NCBI GenBank assembly: GCA_023512835.1
Contig: CM042092.1
Location: forward strand, 45,006,535-45,070,534
DNA length: 64,000 bases
Direction of reading: 5' to 3'
DNA from: Taxillus chinensis
Taxonomy: Eukaryota > Streptophyta > Magnoliopsida > Santalales > Loranthaceae
Part shown: positions 49,013-59,733 of the stretch, in pieces
How the letters are laid out: the number at the start of each line of letters is the position of its first letter
How positions within the stretch are numbered: position 1 is the first letter of the stretch
Made by a program: the position numbers and the translations under genes
The notes under the pieces: generated by a model
Seen by the model: only the letters and a program-made list of their open reading frames with translations
Told to the model about the DNA's origin: nothing
Database searches by the model: none

Positions 49013-50452
49013 ATGGCAACTTTCAGTCATCTCCTAAAAGGCCCTCAGGACAAGGAGGCTGTCGCAGTGGTGGCCCAAGCATCTGGAGACATTCAACTTC
49101 GCCTTGGAGACTTTCCGCCAGGGGAAACCCACAAGGCAGAACATGTTATCATAGAAGATCAGCTGGACTATACTAAGGAGGTGTAGACAATATGGAGGCA
49201 GTGGTCAGACGAAAGGAAAAGCATGTACATACAATAGTTTGGGGATTTGCTCCATGTGACCGAGCTACTGGCCGATACAGATATGCTTGGGGCAGCCATA
49301 TATTTCTGGGAGCCTCGATGGCGGTGCTTTGACTTCAACGACATAGATCTGGTTCCCACAATAGAAGAATACAGAAGATTATTGGACATCCCTGTGGAAA
49401 ACAAAATGAAGATCTATCTACCTGAGCCCAGAAGGTCATGTCGAAGGGCCTTTGCTGAGATTATGGGAAAGCCAGTATGGGACTCACCGGCGGTCACAAC
49501 CTACGGTGGGAGAGAATATCTTCCATGGGCAACAATCAAAGAAATAATACAGACTGCAACAGAAGCAGAGGCACACAAACTGCTTACACTAGCTATATAT
49601 GGGCTAGTCATTTTCCCGAGGATACCAGCCCACATCGATGGGGCAATTGTAGATTTGGTCCAGCAGGTGCTCAAAGAATGTGACCCTACTCCTGCTATCT
49701 TGGCTGAAACCATCCGATCTCTTACTTACCTGAGGAGTAAAGGCTTGGGACAGTTCATGGGGTGCTTACTTCTCCTGTGTACCTGGTTGCAAGGTCATTT
49801 CCCCTTTAGTGTTCATCGTTTCCCTGCTATTTATCAAGTACCAGCCACAACACTACTAGATATTCTGCTTAGCAAGTGGAGCCTACCAAAAGACTTTGAA
49901 AGCTGGAAAAAGAAATTGGAGAACCTCACAGAAGCTGACATTACCTGGACTGCTCCTTGGATGCTGGTGGTCTCCATGACATATAGCTGCGGGGACTACA
50001 ATTGGGTTCCACTTTTAGGTCCCTGGGAAGGAACTGCATATGCACCACTGCAAGTGGGAAGACAAGTGGGGCGTCATCAGATTATTCCCGTGCTCTTTGG
50101 CATGGAAGAGTGTGACTTCACTTACAGCAGAACCATGCTCACAGAAGAAGGCAAGAAGATGTATCAAGCATGGTCCACACCACACAAGATCCAACCCAAC
50201 AGCTCAAAACCTGGTGTTTATCCCGCATACATATCTTGGAGGGCACAACACAAGCCACAGCTAACTTCAGACATGAAGGCTATCCTCCAGGAGAATCAGA
50301 CTTTAAGGCAGCAAATCCAGAGGCTAGAAGCATCTCTAGAAGGAGCTCTTCAAAGGCTGCAGTTGAGGGAAAAACAGATCGAGACCATAATGAAGCAGAG
50401 GGAGGAAGTAAGTGAACGACCACCCCAGAGAAAGAGGCGCCGTGCTCCTTAG
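49013..50452 (+). pseudogene. Tat/Ogre ORF1, DUF7745-like protein
   Basis: Accessory protein upstream of gag, function unknown. The ATG at 49013 (MATFSHLLKGPQDKEAV) is chosen because it stays in frame with the long open part. Two TAG codons at 49184 and 49235 interrupt it, and from 49238 it is open to 50452, about 480 codons in all. Core motifs: IYFWEPRWRCFDFNDIDLVP, TIEEYRRLLDIPV, LAIYGLVIFPRIPAHIDGAI and AETIRSLTYLRSKGLGQFMG. These resemble the plant domain named DUF7745. The C-terminal 60 residues form a charged coiled coil ending in a basic tail (PPQRKRRRAP) that could serve as a nuclear signal. A decayed relative lies at 9815-10651. Confidence 0.85.
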
Positions 50453-50749
50453 GAGATGACTGGAAGAATGCCTTAAGATCATGTAGTGATAGCTTTCAGT
50501 TTACATGGCATTCCAGCATTGTATGTTTGTATTGTGTGTTTTGTTTGCAATAAAGTTGTTTGTTTCTTTAATCCTCTGCATAGACATTCATGCATACAAG
50601 TATATCAAATGAAAAATCAAATAAAAATTCCCTTGTACCTAGGTGGGTAGCAGCCTCCCTCCAGGATTGCGCACTCTTACAATCTCAGATCCCGGCGCAA
50701 TCAAATACCTCAACCGCAGCCATTGGCAGAAGAAACAGAGAACAGACTC
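50453..50749 (+). other. ORF1-gag spacer of the Tat element
   Basis: Mostly non-coding. From 50651 the gag frame is already open (SRIAHSYNLRSRRNQIPQPQ), so gag may start here without an ATG, or be joined by splicing or re-initiation. Confidence 0.5.
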
Positions 50750-53056
50750 ATGGGGTTGGAACAGTCACAACAAACCCTATAGGGGCAAATGTCTGCAATA
50801 ATGGAAATGCTCACAAAATTGACTGAAGAAAGAGGAAGACTTCCGACAGGGGGAACTACCAATGACCATCAAGAGTTGGGACAGGAGGCCGTTCAGTCAC
50901 CCAATCTGGCTCCAAGCCAGGCGTCCACATACCATCCTGCTATGGCACAACCTCCAACCCCAAATCAAACTCATTTCACTATGCCTGCACCGGGAAATGT
51001 AATGGAAGCGGTGGATTCCCCAGCTCCTCAGGAAAATGTTGAGTCTTCCGCTCTACGCCGACTCAAGGAAAGATTGAAAGCCGTAGAAGGCACTGACAAC
51101 TATGGCATGACCAGCCCACAAGACATATGCTTAGTCCCTGGAATGGTGCTGCCACCAAAATTCAAAATGCCAGAGTTTGAAAAGTTCAATGGGACTCGAT
51201 GTCCAAAGACACATTTGGCCATGTACTGTCAAAAGATGGCTGCTTATGCTAGTGAAGACAAGCTCCTCATGCATTGTTTCCAGGAGAGCCTAACCGGGGC
51301 ATCCCTTCGCTGGTACTTTCAACTGAATGGAAACCGTATTAAGACATGGAAGGATTTGGCTACCTCTTTCCTGGCACAATACAAACATGTCACCGACCTG
51401 GCGCTGGATCGACTAACCCTGCAATCCATGGAAAAGGGATCCGAGGAGAACTTCAAAGATTATGCACGAAGATGGAAAGAGGCTGCTGTGGAGGTCCAAC
51501 CTCTTCTTACCGAAAGAGAACTCACCACTCTTTTTATCAACACACTAAAAGGCGTATACTACAAGAAGTTGATAGGTAACGTCTCCAACAGATTTGCAGA
51601 CTTGGTTGCATCCGGTGAACGTGTAGAAAGTGGAACTAAAGGAGGAAAACTAAAGGGTGATACAACTGAGGCATCAAAATGGTTTCAACCACCAACAACA
51701 AAGAAGGAAAATGAAACCAACCTGGTATACCCATCGCACCCGCCGATACAACCAACATTCTACCAGGCACCAGGGTATTATAGAGGGTCACCTGTAGCTG
51801 CCTATGCTGCACCTGCACCACCTCCCCAATTCATGCCATACTTGCCGCAGGGAGGGGTTCCAGTTCCATACCCAATGACACCAAATCCGTTTTAACCAAG
51901 AGCGCCTTACACAGAGCAACCAAAGCCAGCAACTCAGGAAGGACCATGAGCCTCATTCCAAGGACAGGGGCAAGCAAGGGCCCCGACCCATCAAGCAAGA
52001 GCGAATCAGGCTTCTCGTCGACCACGACACGAGTTTGATCTAATTCTAATGACTTATGCAGAATTATACCCCAAGCTCTTAGAGGCAAGGATGGTAACCC
52101 CTATACCCTTGGGAGAAATAAAGACTCCTCCCCCGGCCTGGTATAAGCCAGATGCCAGATGTGAATATCATGCAGGGGGAACTGGACATGATATCGAAAA
52201 CTGTATAATCTTCAAAAGGAAGGTTCAGGCATTAAAGGATGCAAAGTGGCTGGATTTTTCCGCACTGGCTGGGACACCAAATGTGAACAGTAATCCGCTT
52301 CCAGAACATTCCCATGATGTGGCCAATATCACAACAGAAGGACGGCTAGAGAAAGTTTCACAAATACAAATGGAGAAAAGCTATTTGTTTAACCTACTAC
52401 AGGAATATGGATATATACTTGCTCCCGACGCATTGAAGACAGAGAAAGGGACAGAGTTGGAGAAATAATGCCTTAATCACAAAATGTCACGGGGACATGA
52501 CATCGAACACTGTAGCGTGTTTGCTAGCCTGGTACAAAAGCTCATGGACCAAAGGATGATCGAATTCTCAAGAGGAGGAACGGACAACCAAAGCCACATG
52601 ATCCAAGGAGATGATTCGCACAAATCGCCATGGGTGCCAACACCCCTTGTCTTAAACGTTAAGGCTCCGGAGATCCCGCTACTGCCACATGGAATCAAGC
52701 CTCTCACTATCTATGCCTCAAGTCTCGTGCTAGACAAGGGGGAGAGAACTGGAATCCCACAACTACCACATGGAATTGCACCTCTCACCATAGGTGTTCC
52801 TGCTCCTTTCCCTTATAAGACTGATAAGGCAGTCTCATGGAACTACAGTTGTGAAGTAGTCCAGGGAGCCACCGCAGCAGAAAAGAAGACCAGGAGTGGT
52901 CGAGCATATGCCCCTGATATGGCTGACAAAGCAAGGAAGGAAAAAGCTGTAGAACCAGACATTGGGCCAACAATGGAGGCAACGAGGAAAGGAACACCAA
53001 TCACTAAAGAAGAAACCATGGAATTTTTAAAAACTCATGAAACAAAGCAAGTATAA
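50750..53056 (+). pseudogene. gag: Tat/Ogre gag
   Basis: Structural Gag in one frame from the ATG at 50750 to 53056, broken by stops at 50780 (TAG), 51893 (TAA), 51947 (TGA) and 52466 (TAA). Capsid core: KFKMPEFEKFNGTRCPKTHL, LMHCFQESLTGASLRWYFQL, FLAQYKHVTDLALDRLTLQS, then ERELTTLFINTLKGVYYKKL. A proline-rich segment precedes the second stop. Two knuckle-like modules with identical spacing (CX2HX5HX4C) follow: CEYHAGGTGHDIENC at 52160-52204 and CLNHKMSRGHDIEHC at 52469-52513. A frameshift near 53040 leads into the protease. Apart from the stops the protein is nearly complete. Confidence 0.9.
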
Positions 53057-54174
53057 TATTGTGGATCAACTACGCCGACAATCAGCTCGCATCTCCTTGC
53101 TCTCATTAATGATGGATTCCCAACCTCACCGGGAAGCACCGCTGAAAGTTCTAAGCCAGGCCTATGTTCCATCGACCGTCTCAGTGGCAAATGTTGATGG
53201 AATCACCAGCAACCTCATCATGAACAACGTCATTAGCTTTGGTGATGACGAGCTACCCCAAGAAGGAAAGGGGCACATAAGAACTCTGCACATTACAGTC
53301 AAATGTAAGGAGCATACCATAGCCCGAGTACTCATTGACAACAGCTCTGCCTTGAACATTATGCCCTTGCATATACTGCGGCAACTCCCAATCGACGCAT
53401 CCTATATGCGTCCTTGCACAATGAAAGTACGAGCATTCGATGGGGGAAAGAGTGACGTGGTGGGAACTATGGATGTTCCACTCATGATTGGGCCAACTAC
53501 TTTTACAGTGGAATTTCAGGTGATGGACATCACACCATATTACAGCTGTTTGTTGGGAAGACCCTGGATCCACATGGCAGGAGCAGTGCCATCAAGTCTC
53601 CACCAGAAGATAAAATTTGTAATGGGGGACCAGCTCATCTGCATCTCTGGAGAGACAAGTTTCCTCGTCACCAAACCGGCATCAGTTCCTTATATTGAAA
53701 ACAACGAAGATGTGCCGGAATGCTCCTATCAGGCTTTTGAGATGGTAAATGTCGCTTCTGCCCCAGACCATCGTCTCTCGAAGGTAGCAAAAATGGTTGC
53801 AGCCACTATGATCAAACAGGGGTACAAACCAGAGCAATGATTAGGCCTGACAACTCAAGGGATTCAGAAACCCCTGACCATCGGAGAAAACACCGAAAAG
53901 TTTGGGCTAGGCTACGTCCCTACAAAAGCTGACAGACAAAGGGAAGCTACCAAGAAGAGGGAAATCAGAATGGCAAGGTTGCAGAAAAGACCATTACCTG
54001 AAGAAAGGAGAAGCTCCCCCCCTTGAATGTTACATTCCGGAGTGGAGGGTTTATCCATAAGAGCCAACCTGAGTCCAAGACGGGGACTGTAGTCGTGTTG
54101 GACACAAATGAGCATGCACCAAGCGAGATAGTTCAGTTAGTGCGCAATTGGACCAGCCTGGACCTCCCCATAAT
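53037..54174 (+). pseudogene. Tat/Ogre protease and protease-RT linker (exon 1)
   Basis: Continues gag in a new frame: SARISLLSLMMDSQPHREAP, then the aspartic protease fold. The active-site block reads ARVLIDNSSALNIMP (Asp codon at 53337), where the family has D-N-G, so the key Gly is Ser. YYSCLLGRPWIHMAGAVPSS follows, typical of Tat proteases. A TGA at 53838 is followed in frame by FGLGYVPTKADRQREATKKR, a G-patch-like basic segment, to 54023. After a further frameshift, QLVRNWTSLDLPI runs to the proposed splice donor at 54175. Confidence 0.85.
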
Positions 54175-54341
54175 GTAATGCTTACGGGTCGCTGGGATTT
54201 AATGTATTCTTTTTTAATGTACTTTGAAGCTATGAACATCCTTCCAATAAAATGTGTTTTGCAAAATCTTTTATGGTGCATTCCATTCATAACATATGCA
54301 TATCATATTTGGTTACCAACTTGTCATTCTCTTATAAGCAG
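54175..54341 (+). other. Predicted 167-nt spliceosomal intron between protease and RT
   Basis: Begins GTAATGCTTA and ends TCTCTTATAAGCAG. It is AT-rich, with a pyrimidine-rich acceptor. The reading frame upstream (ending SLDLPI) and downstream (beginning YHNVNENIVCEGE) are different frames, and removing these 167 bases joins them without a stop. Ogre elements are known to carry a spliced intron between protease and RT, so position and behaviour fit. Confidence 0.75.
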
Positions 54342-55500
54342 CTATCACAATGTCAATGAAAACATAGTATGTGAAGGCGAAACGAGATGCCAAAGGTTTG
54401 ACCAAAGTCCAAACTGGGAGCAGCCCGTGTTTGAAGCTAACGAGAATGAGGTAGAGGAGACACCCGAGCTACCGAGAGAGATCAAACGTCTATTGGAAAA
54501 GGATGATCGCTTATCCATTCCAAGTGAAGACCAGTAGAAACAGTGAATTTGGGGATGGTTACCGAACCAAGAGAATTGAGGATGGGATCCTTAATAGCTA
54601 CCGACATCAAGAAGCAATTAATTGAACTGTTAAGGAGCTACATAGATGTTTTTGCATGGTCGTATCAAGATATGCTAGGATTAGACACGGACATAGTGCA
54701 GCATCACATACCAGTGAGGCCGGAATGCAAGCCAGTTCAGCAGAAATTGAGAAGAATGAGACCAGAGATGATACTGAAGATTAAAGAAGAAGTCAAAAAG
54801 CAAATGGAATGCAGGTTTCCTAAGTGTCTCCCACTATCCAGAATGGGTGGCCAATGTTGTACCAGTACCGAAGAAAGGAGGCAAAGTATGCATGTGTGTT
54901 GACTATAGAGATCTGAACTGGGCCAGTCCGAAAGACAACTTCTCGCTTCCTCATATTGATACCTTAGTGGATAATACGGCAAAGCATGCTCTATTCTCAT
55001 TCATGGATGGTTTCTCGGGCTATAATCAAATTCGTATGGCCCCCGAACACAAAGAGAGGACCACATTCACGACGCTTTGGGGTACATTCTGTTATAATGT
55101 GATGCCTTTTGGGTTGAGGAATGCAGGGGCAACCTATCAGCGAGCCATAGTGACTCTATTCCACGATATGATGTATAAGGAAGTTGAAGTATATGTGGAC
55201 GATATGATAGCCAAATCATGAAGCACTGAAGATCATATCGAAGTACTCCGCAAGCTCTTCAACAGGCTACGGAAATATCAGCTGAAATTGAACTCCGAAA
55301 AGTGCACTATCGGAGCCATGTCGGGAAAACTGTTGGGCTTCATTGTGAGCCAAAAAGGAGTTGAAATCGATCCAGATAAAGTTCGAGCTATCCAGGAGAT
55401 GCCACCACCATGGACCATTAAGGAGGTTAGAGGATTCCTAGGGCGACTGAATTATATTGCCCGATTTATTTCCCAATTAACAGCCACATGCGAACCCATT
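54342..55500 (+). pseudogene. pol: Tat/Ogre reverse transcriptase
   Basis: Linker NWEQPVFEANENEVEETPEL, then a shift near 54540 into VNLGMVTEPRELRMGSLI. RT follows: QLIELLRSYIDVFAWSYQDM, PVRPECKPVQQKLRRMRPEM. A shift near 54818 is followed by WVANVVPVPKKGGKVCMCVD, YRDLNWASPKDNFSLPHID, the catalytic Asp in FSFMDGFSGYNQI, MPFGLRNAGATYQRA and the catalytic YVDD at 55192-55203. One TGA at 55219 lies just behind YVDDMIAKS, then GFIVSQKGVEIDPDKVRAIQ. All RT catalytic Asp residues are kept. Confidence 0.9.
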
Positions 55501-56030
55501 TTCAAGACTTTACGGAAGAACAACCCCGAAATTTGGAATGACAAGTGTCAAGAAGCTTTTGACAAGATCAAACAATACCTGTCTAATCCACCTATTTTGG
55601 TCCCACCAGTACCGGATAGACCTCTGATCTTATACTTGACCGTTCAGGAGTCAGCGATGGGTTGTGTCTTGGGGCAACACGATTCTACAGGCAAGAAGGA
55701 GCGGGCCATTTTTTACCTCAGCAAGAAGTTCACCATCAATGAAGAAAACTACACACCCTTGGAGAAGACATGTTGTGCTCTTGTCTGGATAACAAGAAGA
55801 TTGAGGCAATACACTCTTTATCATACTACATGGCTGATTTCGAGGCATGATCCACTCAAATATCTCTTGGAAAAGCCATCCATTTCTGGAAGAATCGCCA
55901 AGTGGCAGTTGATCCTATCGGAGTACGATATCATCTACGTACCTCAAAAAGCCATAAAAGGAAGTGCGATAGCCGACTATCTGGCAGATAGAGCACTGGA
56001 AGACTTTGAGCCCATGACTATTGGCTTCCC
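55501..56030 (+). CDS. Tat/Ogre RNase H, first domain
   Basis: Part of a 623-codon open stretch (55288-57159). Blocks: RPLILYLTVQESAMGCVLGQ, RAIFYLSKKFTINEENYTPL, EKTCCALVWITRRLRQYTLY and ISGRIAKWQLILSEYDIIYV. The first catalytic Asp usual in gypsy RNase H is not present in the LYLTVQES segment. This agrees with the known weakening of this domain in the Tat lineage, which carries a second RNase H. Confidence 0.82.
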
Positions 56031-56460
56031 AGATGAGCACATCAACATCATCTCGTCCGAAGTATTAGACATATGGACGATGTGGTTCGATGGGGCCTCC
56101 AGTCTCTTAGGTCACGGTGTTGGGGCCATCCTGATATCCCCAAAAGGTGAGCATTTCCCCATGGCGGCAAAGCTAACCTTCCCTTGTACAAATAATGTAG
56201 CGGAATATGAGGCTTGTGTGATGGGACTTCAAGAAGCCATTAACAAAGGAATCAAAAAATTACGAGTGTTCGGCGATTCGGCACTCATCATTTTTCAAGT
56301 AAGGGGTGAATGGGAGACCCGAAACCACAAATTAATCCCATATCGGAAGCACGTTGCAGAGTTAGCCGAGCAATTCGAAGACATCACGTTTGAGCATATG
56401 CCCAGGGAATACAATCAGATTCTTGATGCGTTGGCCACTCTAGCCTCCCTCCTTCGACTA
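56031..56460 (+). CDS. Tat/Ogre second (archaeal-type) RNase H
   Basis: Lies between the first RNase H and the integrase, in the same open stretch. It has the RVT_3-type signature with all four acidic residues: Asp in MWFDGASSLLGHGVGAILIS, Glu in NNVAEYEACVMGLQEAI, Asp in LRVFGDSALIIFQV, and Asp in YNQILDALATLASL. A second RNase H of this type marks the Tat branch of Ty3/gypsy and probably removes RNA during cDNA synthesis. It is the most complete domain of this element. Confidence 0.88.
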
Positions 56461-56699
56461 GACACAAAGTTGGAAGTCCAGTCTTTCGATATCCGTATAC
56501 AAGATGTTCCTGCACATTGCATGGCCATTGAAGGAAATACTGAAGAAAAACCTTGGTTTGAGGACGTCAAACAGTATTTGCTTAAGGAAGAATACCCAGC
56601 AGAGGCCTCTGAGTCTGATAAAAGAAATATCCGAAGGTCGGCATCCAACTATTATCTTGATGGCTCGATTCTGTATAAGAAAAACCATGACATGGTATT

Positions 56700-57797
56700 A
56701 TTGCGGTGTGTGGCAAAAGAAGAATCGACACAAATAATGAAACAAGTGCACGAAGGAGAATGTGGTTCACATGCAAACGGACATGCATTAACAAGACAAA
56801 TCATGCGAATGGGCTATTATTGGGTCACCATGGAAAAAGATTGCATTGAATATGTGCGCAAATGCCTCAAGTGTCAAATTTATGGCGACAAGATCCAAGT
56901 ACCGTCGTCCAAACTACACGTGATGGTTTCCCTGTGGCCGTTCTCGCTTTGGGGCATTGACGTTATCGGACCAATATCTCCAAAAGCTTCTAATGGTCAT
57001 TATTTCATTTTAGTGGCCATTGATTACTTCACCAAGTGGGTAGAAGCAGCATCATATGCTAATGTCACACAAGCTGTGGTACTTCGATTTATGCGGAAAA
57101 ACATCATATGCCGATATGGGCTTCCCGAGCAGATCATAACGAACAATGCTGCCATTTAAACAGTCGAATGATAGGGAGGTTGTGTGAAACATACAAAATT
57201 TAACACCGCAACTCGAACCCCTATCGCCCAAAGATGAATGGAGCAGTCGAGGCAGCCAACAAGAACATCAAGAACATTATCAAAAAAAATGACTGAAACA
57301 TACAAAGATTGGCACGAGAAGCTACCATACACTTTGTATGCTTATCATACCTCAGTACGTACATCGACCGGGGCAACTCCATTTTTTTTGGTCTACGGCA
57401 TGGAAGCAGTTCTACCGGTCGAAGTGGAGATACCTTCCCTCCGAGTACTTAAGGATACTCCTCAAAAGCGAATGGGCCCAAAGTCATTATGAGCAGTTGA
57501 ATTTAATTGAGGGCAAGCGCTTGGCAGCGGTTTGCAGAGGACAGTCGTATCAACGAGAGAATGATGAACAATTACAATAAAAAGGTGAAGCCCAGAAGCT
57601 TTCAAGAGGGTGATCTTGTCCTTAAGAAGATCTTACCAATTCAACACGACCATAGAGGCAAGTGGACTCCCAATTATGAAGGCCCATATGTTGTGAAAAA
57701 AGCATTCTCGGGAGGCACATTGATCCTTGCCAAAATGGACGGAGATGAGCTTCCTAATCCAGTGAATAGTGACACCGTCAAAAAGTTTTATGCTTAA
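56700..57797 (+). pseudogene. Tat/Ogre integrase
   Basis: The zinc region is intact (His in KQVHEGECGSHANGH, the two Cys in YVRKCLKCQIYG). Core: first Asp in LWGIDVIGPISPKASNGHYF, followed by AIDYFTKWVEAASYANVTQA. At the second Asp the copy reads QIITNNAAI, so Asp is replaced by Asn, and a stop follows at 57157. After a shift the Glu is present in MNGAVEAANKNIKNI, then TLYAYHTSVRTSTGATPFFL and VYGMEAVLPVEVEIPSLRVL. The C-terminal domain ends at 57797 (SFQEGDLVLKKILPIQHDHR, GKWTPNYEGPYVV). Without the second Asp it cannot be active. Confidence 0.9.
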
Positions 57798-59010
57798 CTC
57801 TCATACCTCCCCACAAGATTCTCATTCCTGTAATGAGCGGACTTGGTGAAAACCCGAAAGGGCACCAAGGGTAAAATACAAAGCTCCAACAAAAGACAAA
57901 AGAGAAAACAAAGGCGGACTTGGTGAAAACCTGAAAGGGCACCAAGGGTAAAATACAAAGCCAACAATAAATCTTGAAGGGTGAAATCAGCTCAGTCAGA
58001 AACTGAAAGGATCAGGACCACAACAAATAGGGTCCGTTGCAAGTAGTAGAGACAACGTCATCCAAAAAACAGCGGCTGCAAACAGTGGAAGACTTGGTCA
58101 AACCTGCGGCACACTCGAATCAAATTTGTACATTATACTTTTAAAGACTTGTGATTCTGTTTATCAGATTATAACAATAGGACACTTTTTATGATATAAA
58201 TATGTTTTGTAGAACTAAACGAGCAAAAATTTCTTTATCTCTTTAATCATATTTTATCCTCTTCATTTCACATTTAAATAGAATATCTTAAATCCCCAGT
58301 AAGCTCTTCTAGCATTGCCTTATGAGTAGGGTCAAGCTCAAAGTCCCCAAACAATTTAAGGCCCCCAACTCGGAGTACTCATATCTCCACAGAATATCAC
58401 TATCCCCAGAGGAGCCGTCAAGTCAAGCTCCTTAATATGGCAAAGCGAAATTTAACAGACCCTTCATGCACAACAGGGAGTTCCCAGCAAAGACCGGACG
58501 GACTCTCCATCCAAAGAGAACGTTGTTCCCCAATAAGTTGAATGTTAGCCAACCTCTCCAACAACGGCCAAACGCTCAGTGATACATCACATGGCATTCG
58601 ATGCCTACATCGCATTGCATCACATTGCATCGTATTTCACCACAAGTTGAGGTTTATGCATCCCCGCATACAGCACATTGCAGTCCATGCATCATTTACA
58701 TACATTCAGTATACTTTGTAATTTCAGGAATGTCGCCGCCTCTGAAGATCCTAGGAGCTCATACCCAGCAAGCTTCTCACCAAGATATCCTAGCTTTCTT
58801 TGTTCAACTGTATAACTCTTTCTTTGCAATTTCCCCAAGTCTAAACATATCCCTTTGGCACTTGACAAACTTTTCCCATTTTGGGTCACCTCGTAGAGCA
58901 ATCTCCTTGAGTGAACTCGTAGAGGGAGCCCAAATTGGGTTATTTCCCAAACTCCCCAATTCCTTAAAGCATTTCCCCAAATACCATTTGATGTCTCCAA
59001 TAAGTCTTCC
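57798..59010 (+). other. Tat/Ogre 3' UTR, first part
   Basis: Non-coding. A ~77-bp direct repeat starts at 57837 and 57914 (GCGGACTTGGTGAAAACC...AAGGGCACCAAGGGTAAAAT). A box at 58892-58930, CGTAGAGCAATCTCCTTGAG then TGAACTCGTAGAGGGAGCC, is shared with the Tat relic. A pyrimidine-rich GTAATTTCAG lies near 58720-58729. Short ORFs here match nothing known. Confidence 0.6.
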
Positions 59011-59540
59011 CAATTTAAGCCTATCGTTGCTGTGGGCTTTCCGTTTTGAATTTAAGCCTATCGTTGTTGTGGGCTTTCCATTTTCAATTCAAGCCTATCG
59101 TTGCAGTGGGCTATCCGTTTTCAATTCAAGCCTATCGTTGCTGTGGGCTATCCATCTTCAATTCAAGCCTGCTGTGGGCTATCCATTTTCAGTTTAAGCC
59201 TATCGTTACTGTGGGCTTTCCATTTTCAATTCAAGCCTATCGTTGCGGTGGGCTATCCATTTTCAATTCAAGCCTATCGTTGCTGTGGGCTATCCGTTTT
59301 CAATTTAAGCCTATCATTGCTGTGGGCTATCCATTTTCAGTTTAAGCCTATCGTTGCTGTGGGCCTTTCAATTTTTAGTTCACACCCAACATTGTTGTGG
59401 GCCTTTTCCATTTTTCAATTTGAGCCTATCGTTGCTGTGGGCCTTTCAACTTTTAGTTCACGCCCATCATTATTATGGGCCTTTTCTCTTTTTCAGTTCA
59501 AGCCTGTCATTGTTGTAGGCTTTCAATCTCTAGTATCAAG
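59011..59540 (+). repeat. Tat/Ogre 3' UTR minisatellite, about 14 copies
   Basis: Unit 38-39 bp: AAGCCTATCGTTGCTGTGGG, CTATCCATTTTCAATTC. Copies at the 5' end are most alike and those at the 3' end (GGGCCTTTTC forms) more diverged. The open frames with repeating LLWAIHFQFKPIV-type peptides are products of the repeat. Confidence 0.92.
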
Positions 59541-59733
59541 CGGCCTTAGATGCCTCATCAAAGTATTATCCAAGCCCATCGGCCTGTGAAGCCCCTTTTC
59601 CCTCTCGGGGACAGACCCAACCGTCGCACTTCTTCCTCTAGGTAAGTTAGGTAAGTGCTCTAACCTGTCCAAAATGACTCCCTTTTATCTTTGTATGTTG
59701 TTTGTATACAAACAGTGCACAAAGAGGGGCAGC
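59541..59733 (+). promoter_or_regulatory. Tat/Ogre 3' UTR end and polypurine tract
   Basis: Ends TTGTTTGTATACAAACAGTG then CACAAAGAGGGGCAGC directly before the LTR. The inverted repeat TTTGTATACAAA and the purine tract (59721-59730) are shared with both other Tat copies (14960-14996 and, in reverse, 31639-31690). Confidence 0.8.

Noticed and set aside
58601..59589. ORFs of 99-198 codons with repeated LLWAIHFQFKPIV peptides
   Set aside because: Product of the 3' UTR minisatellite. No conserved domain.
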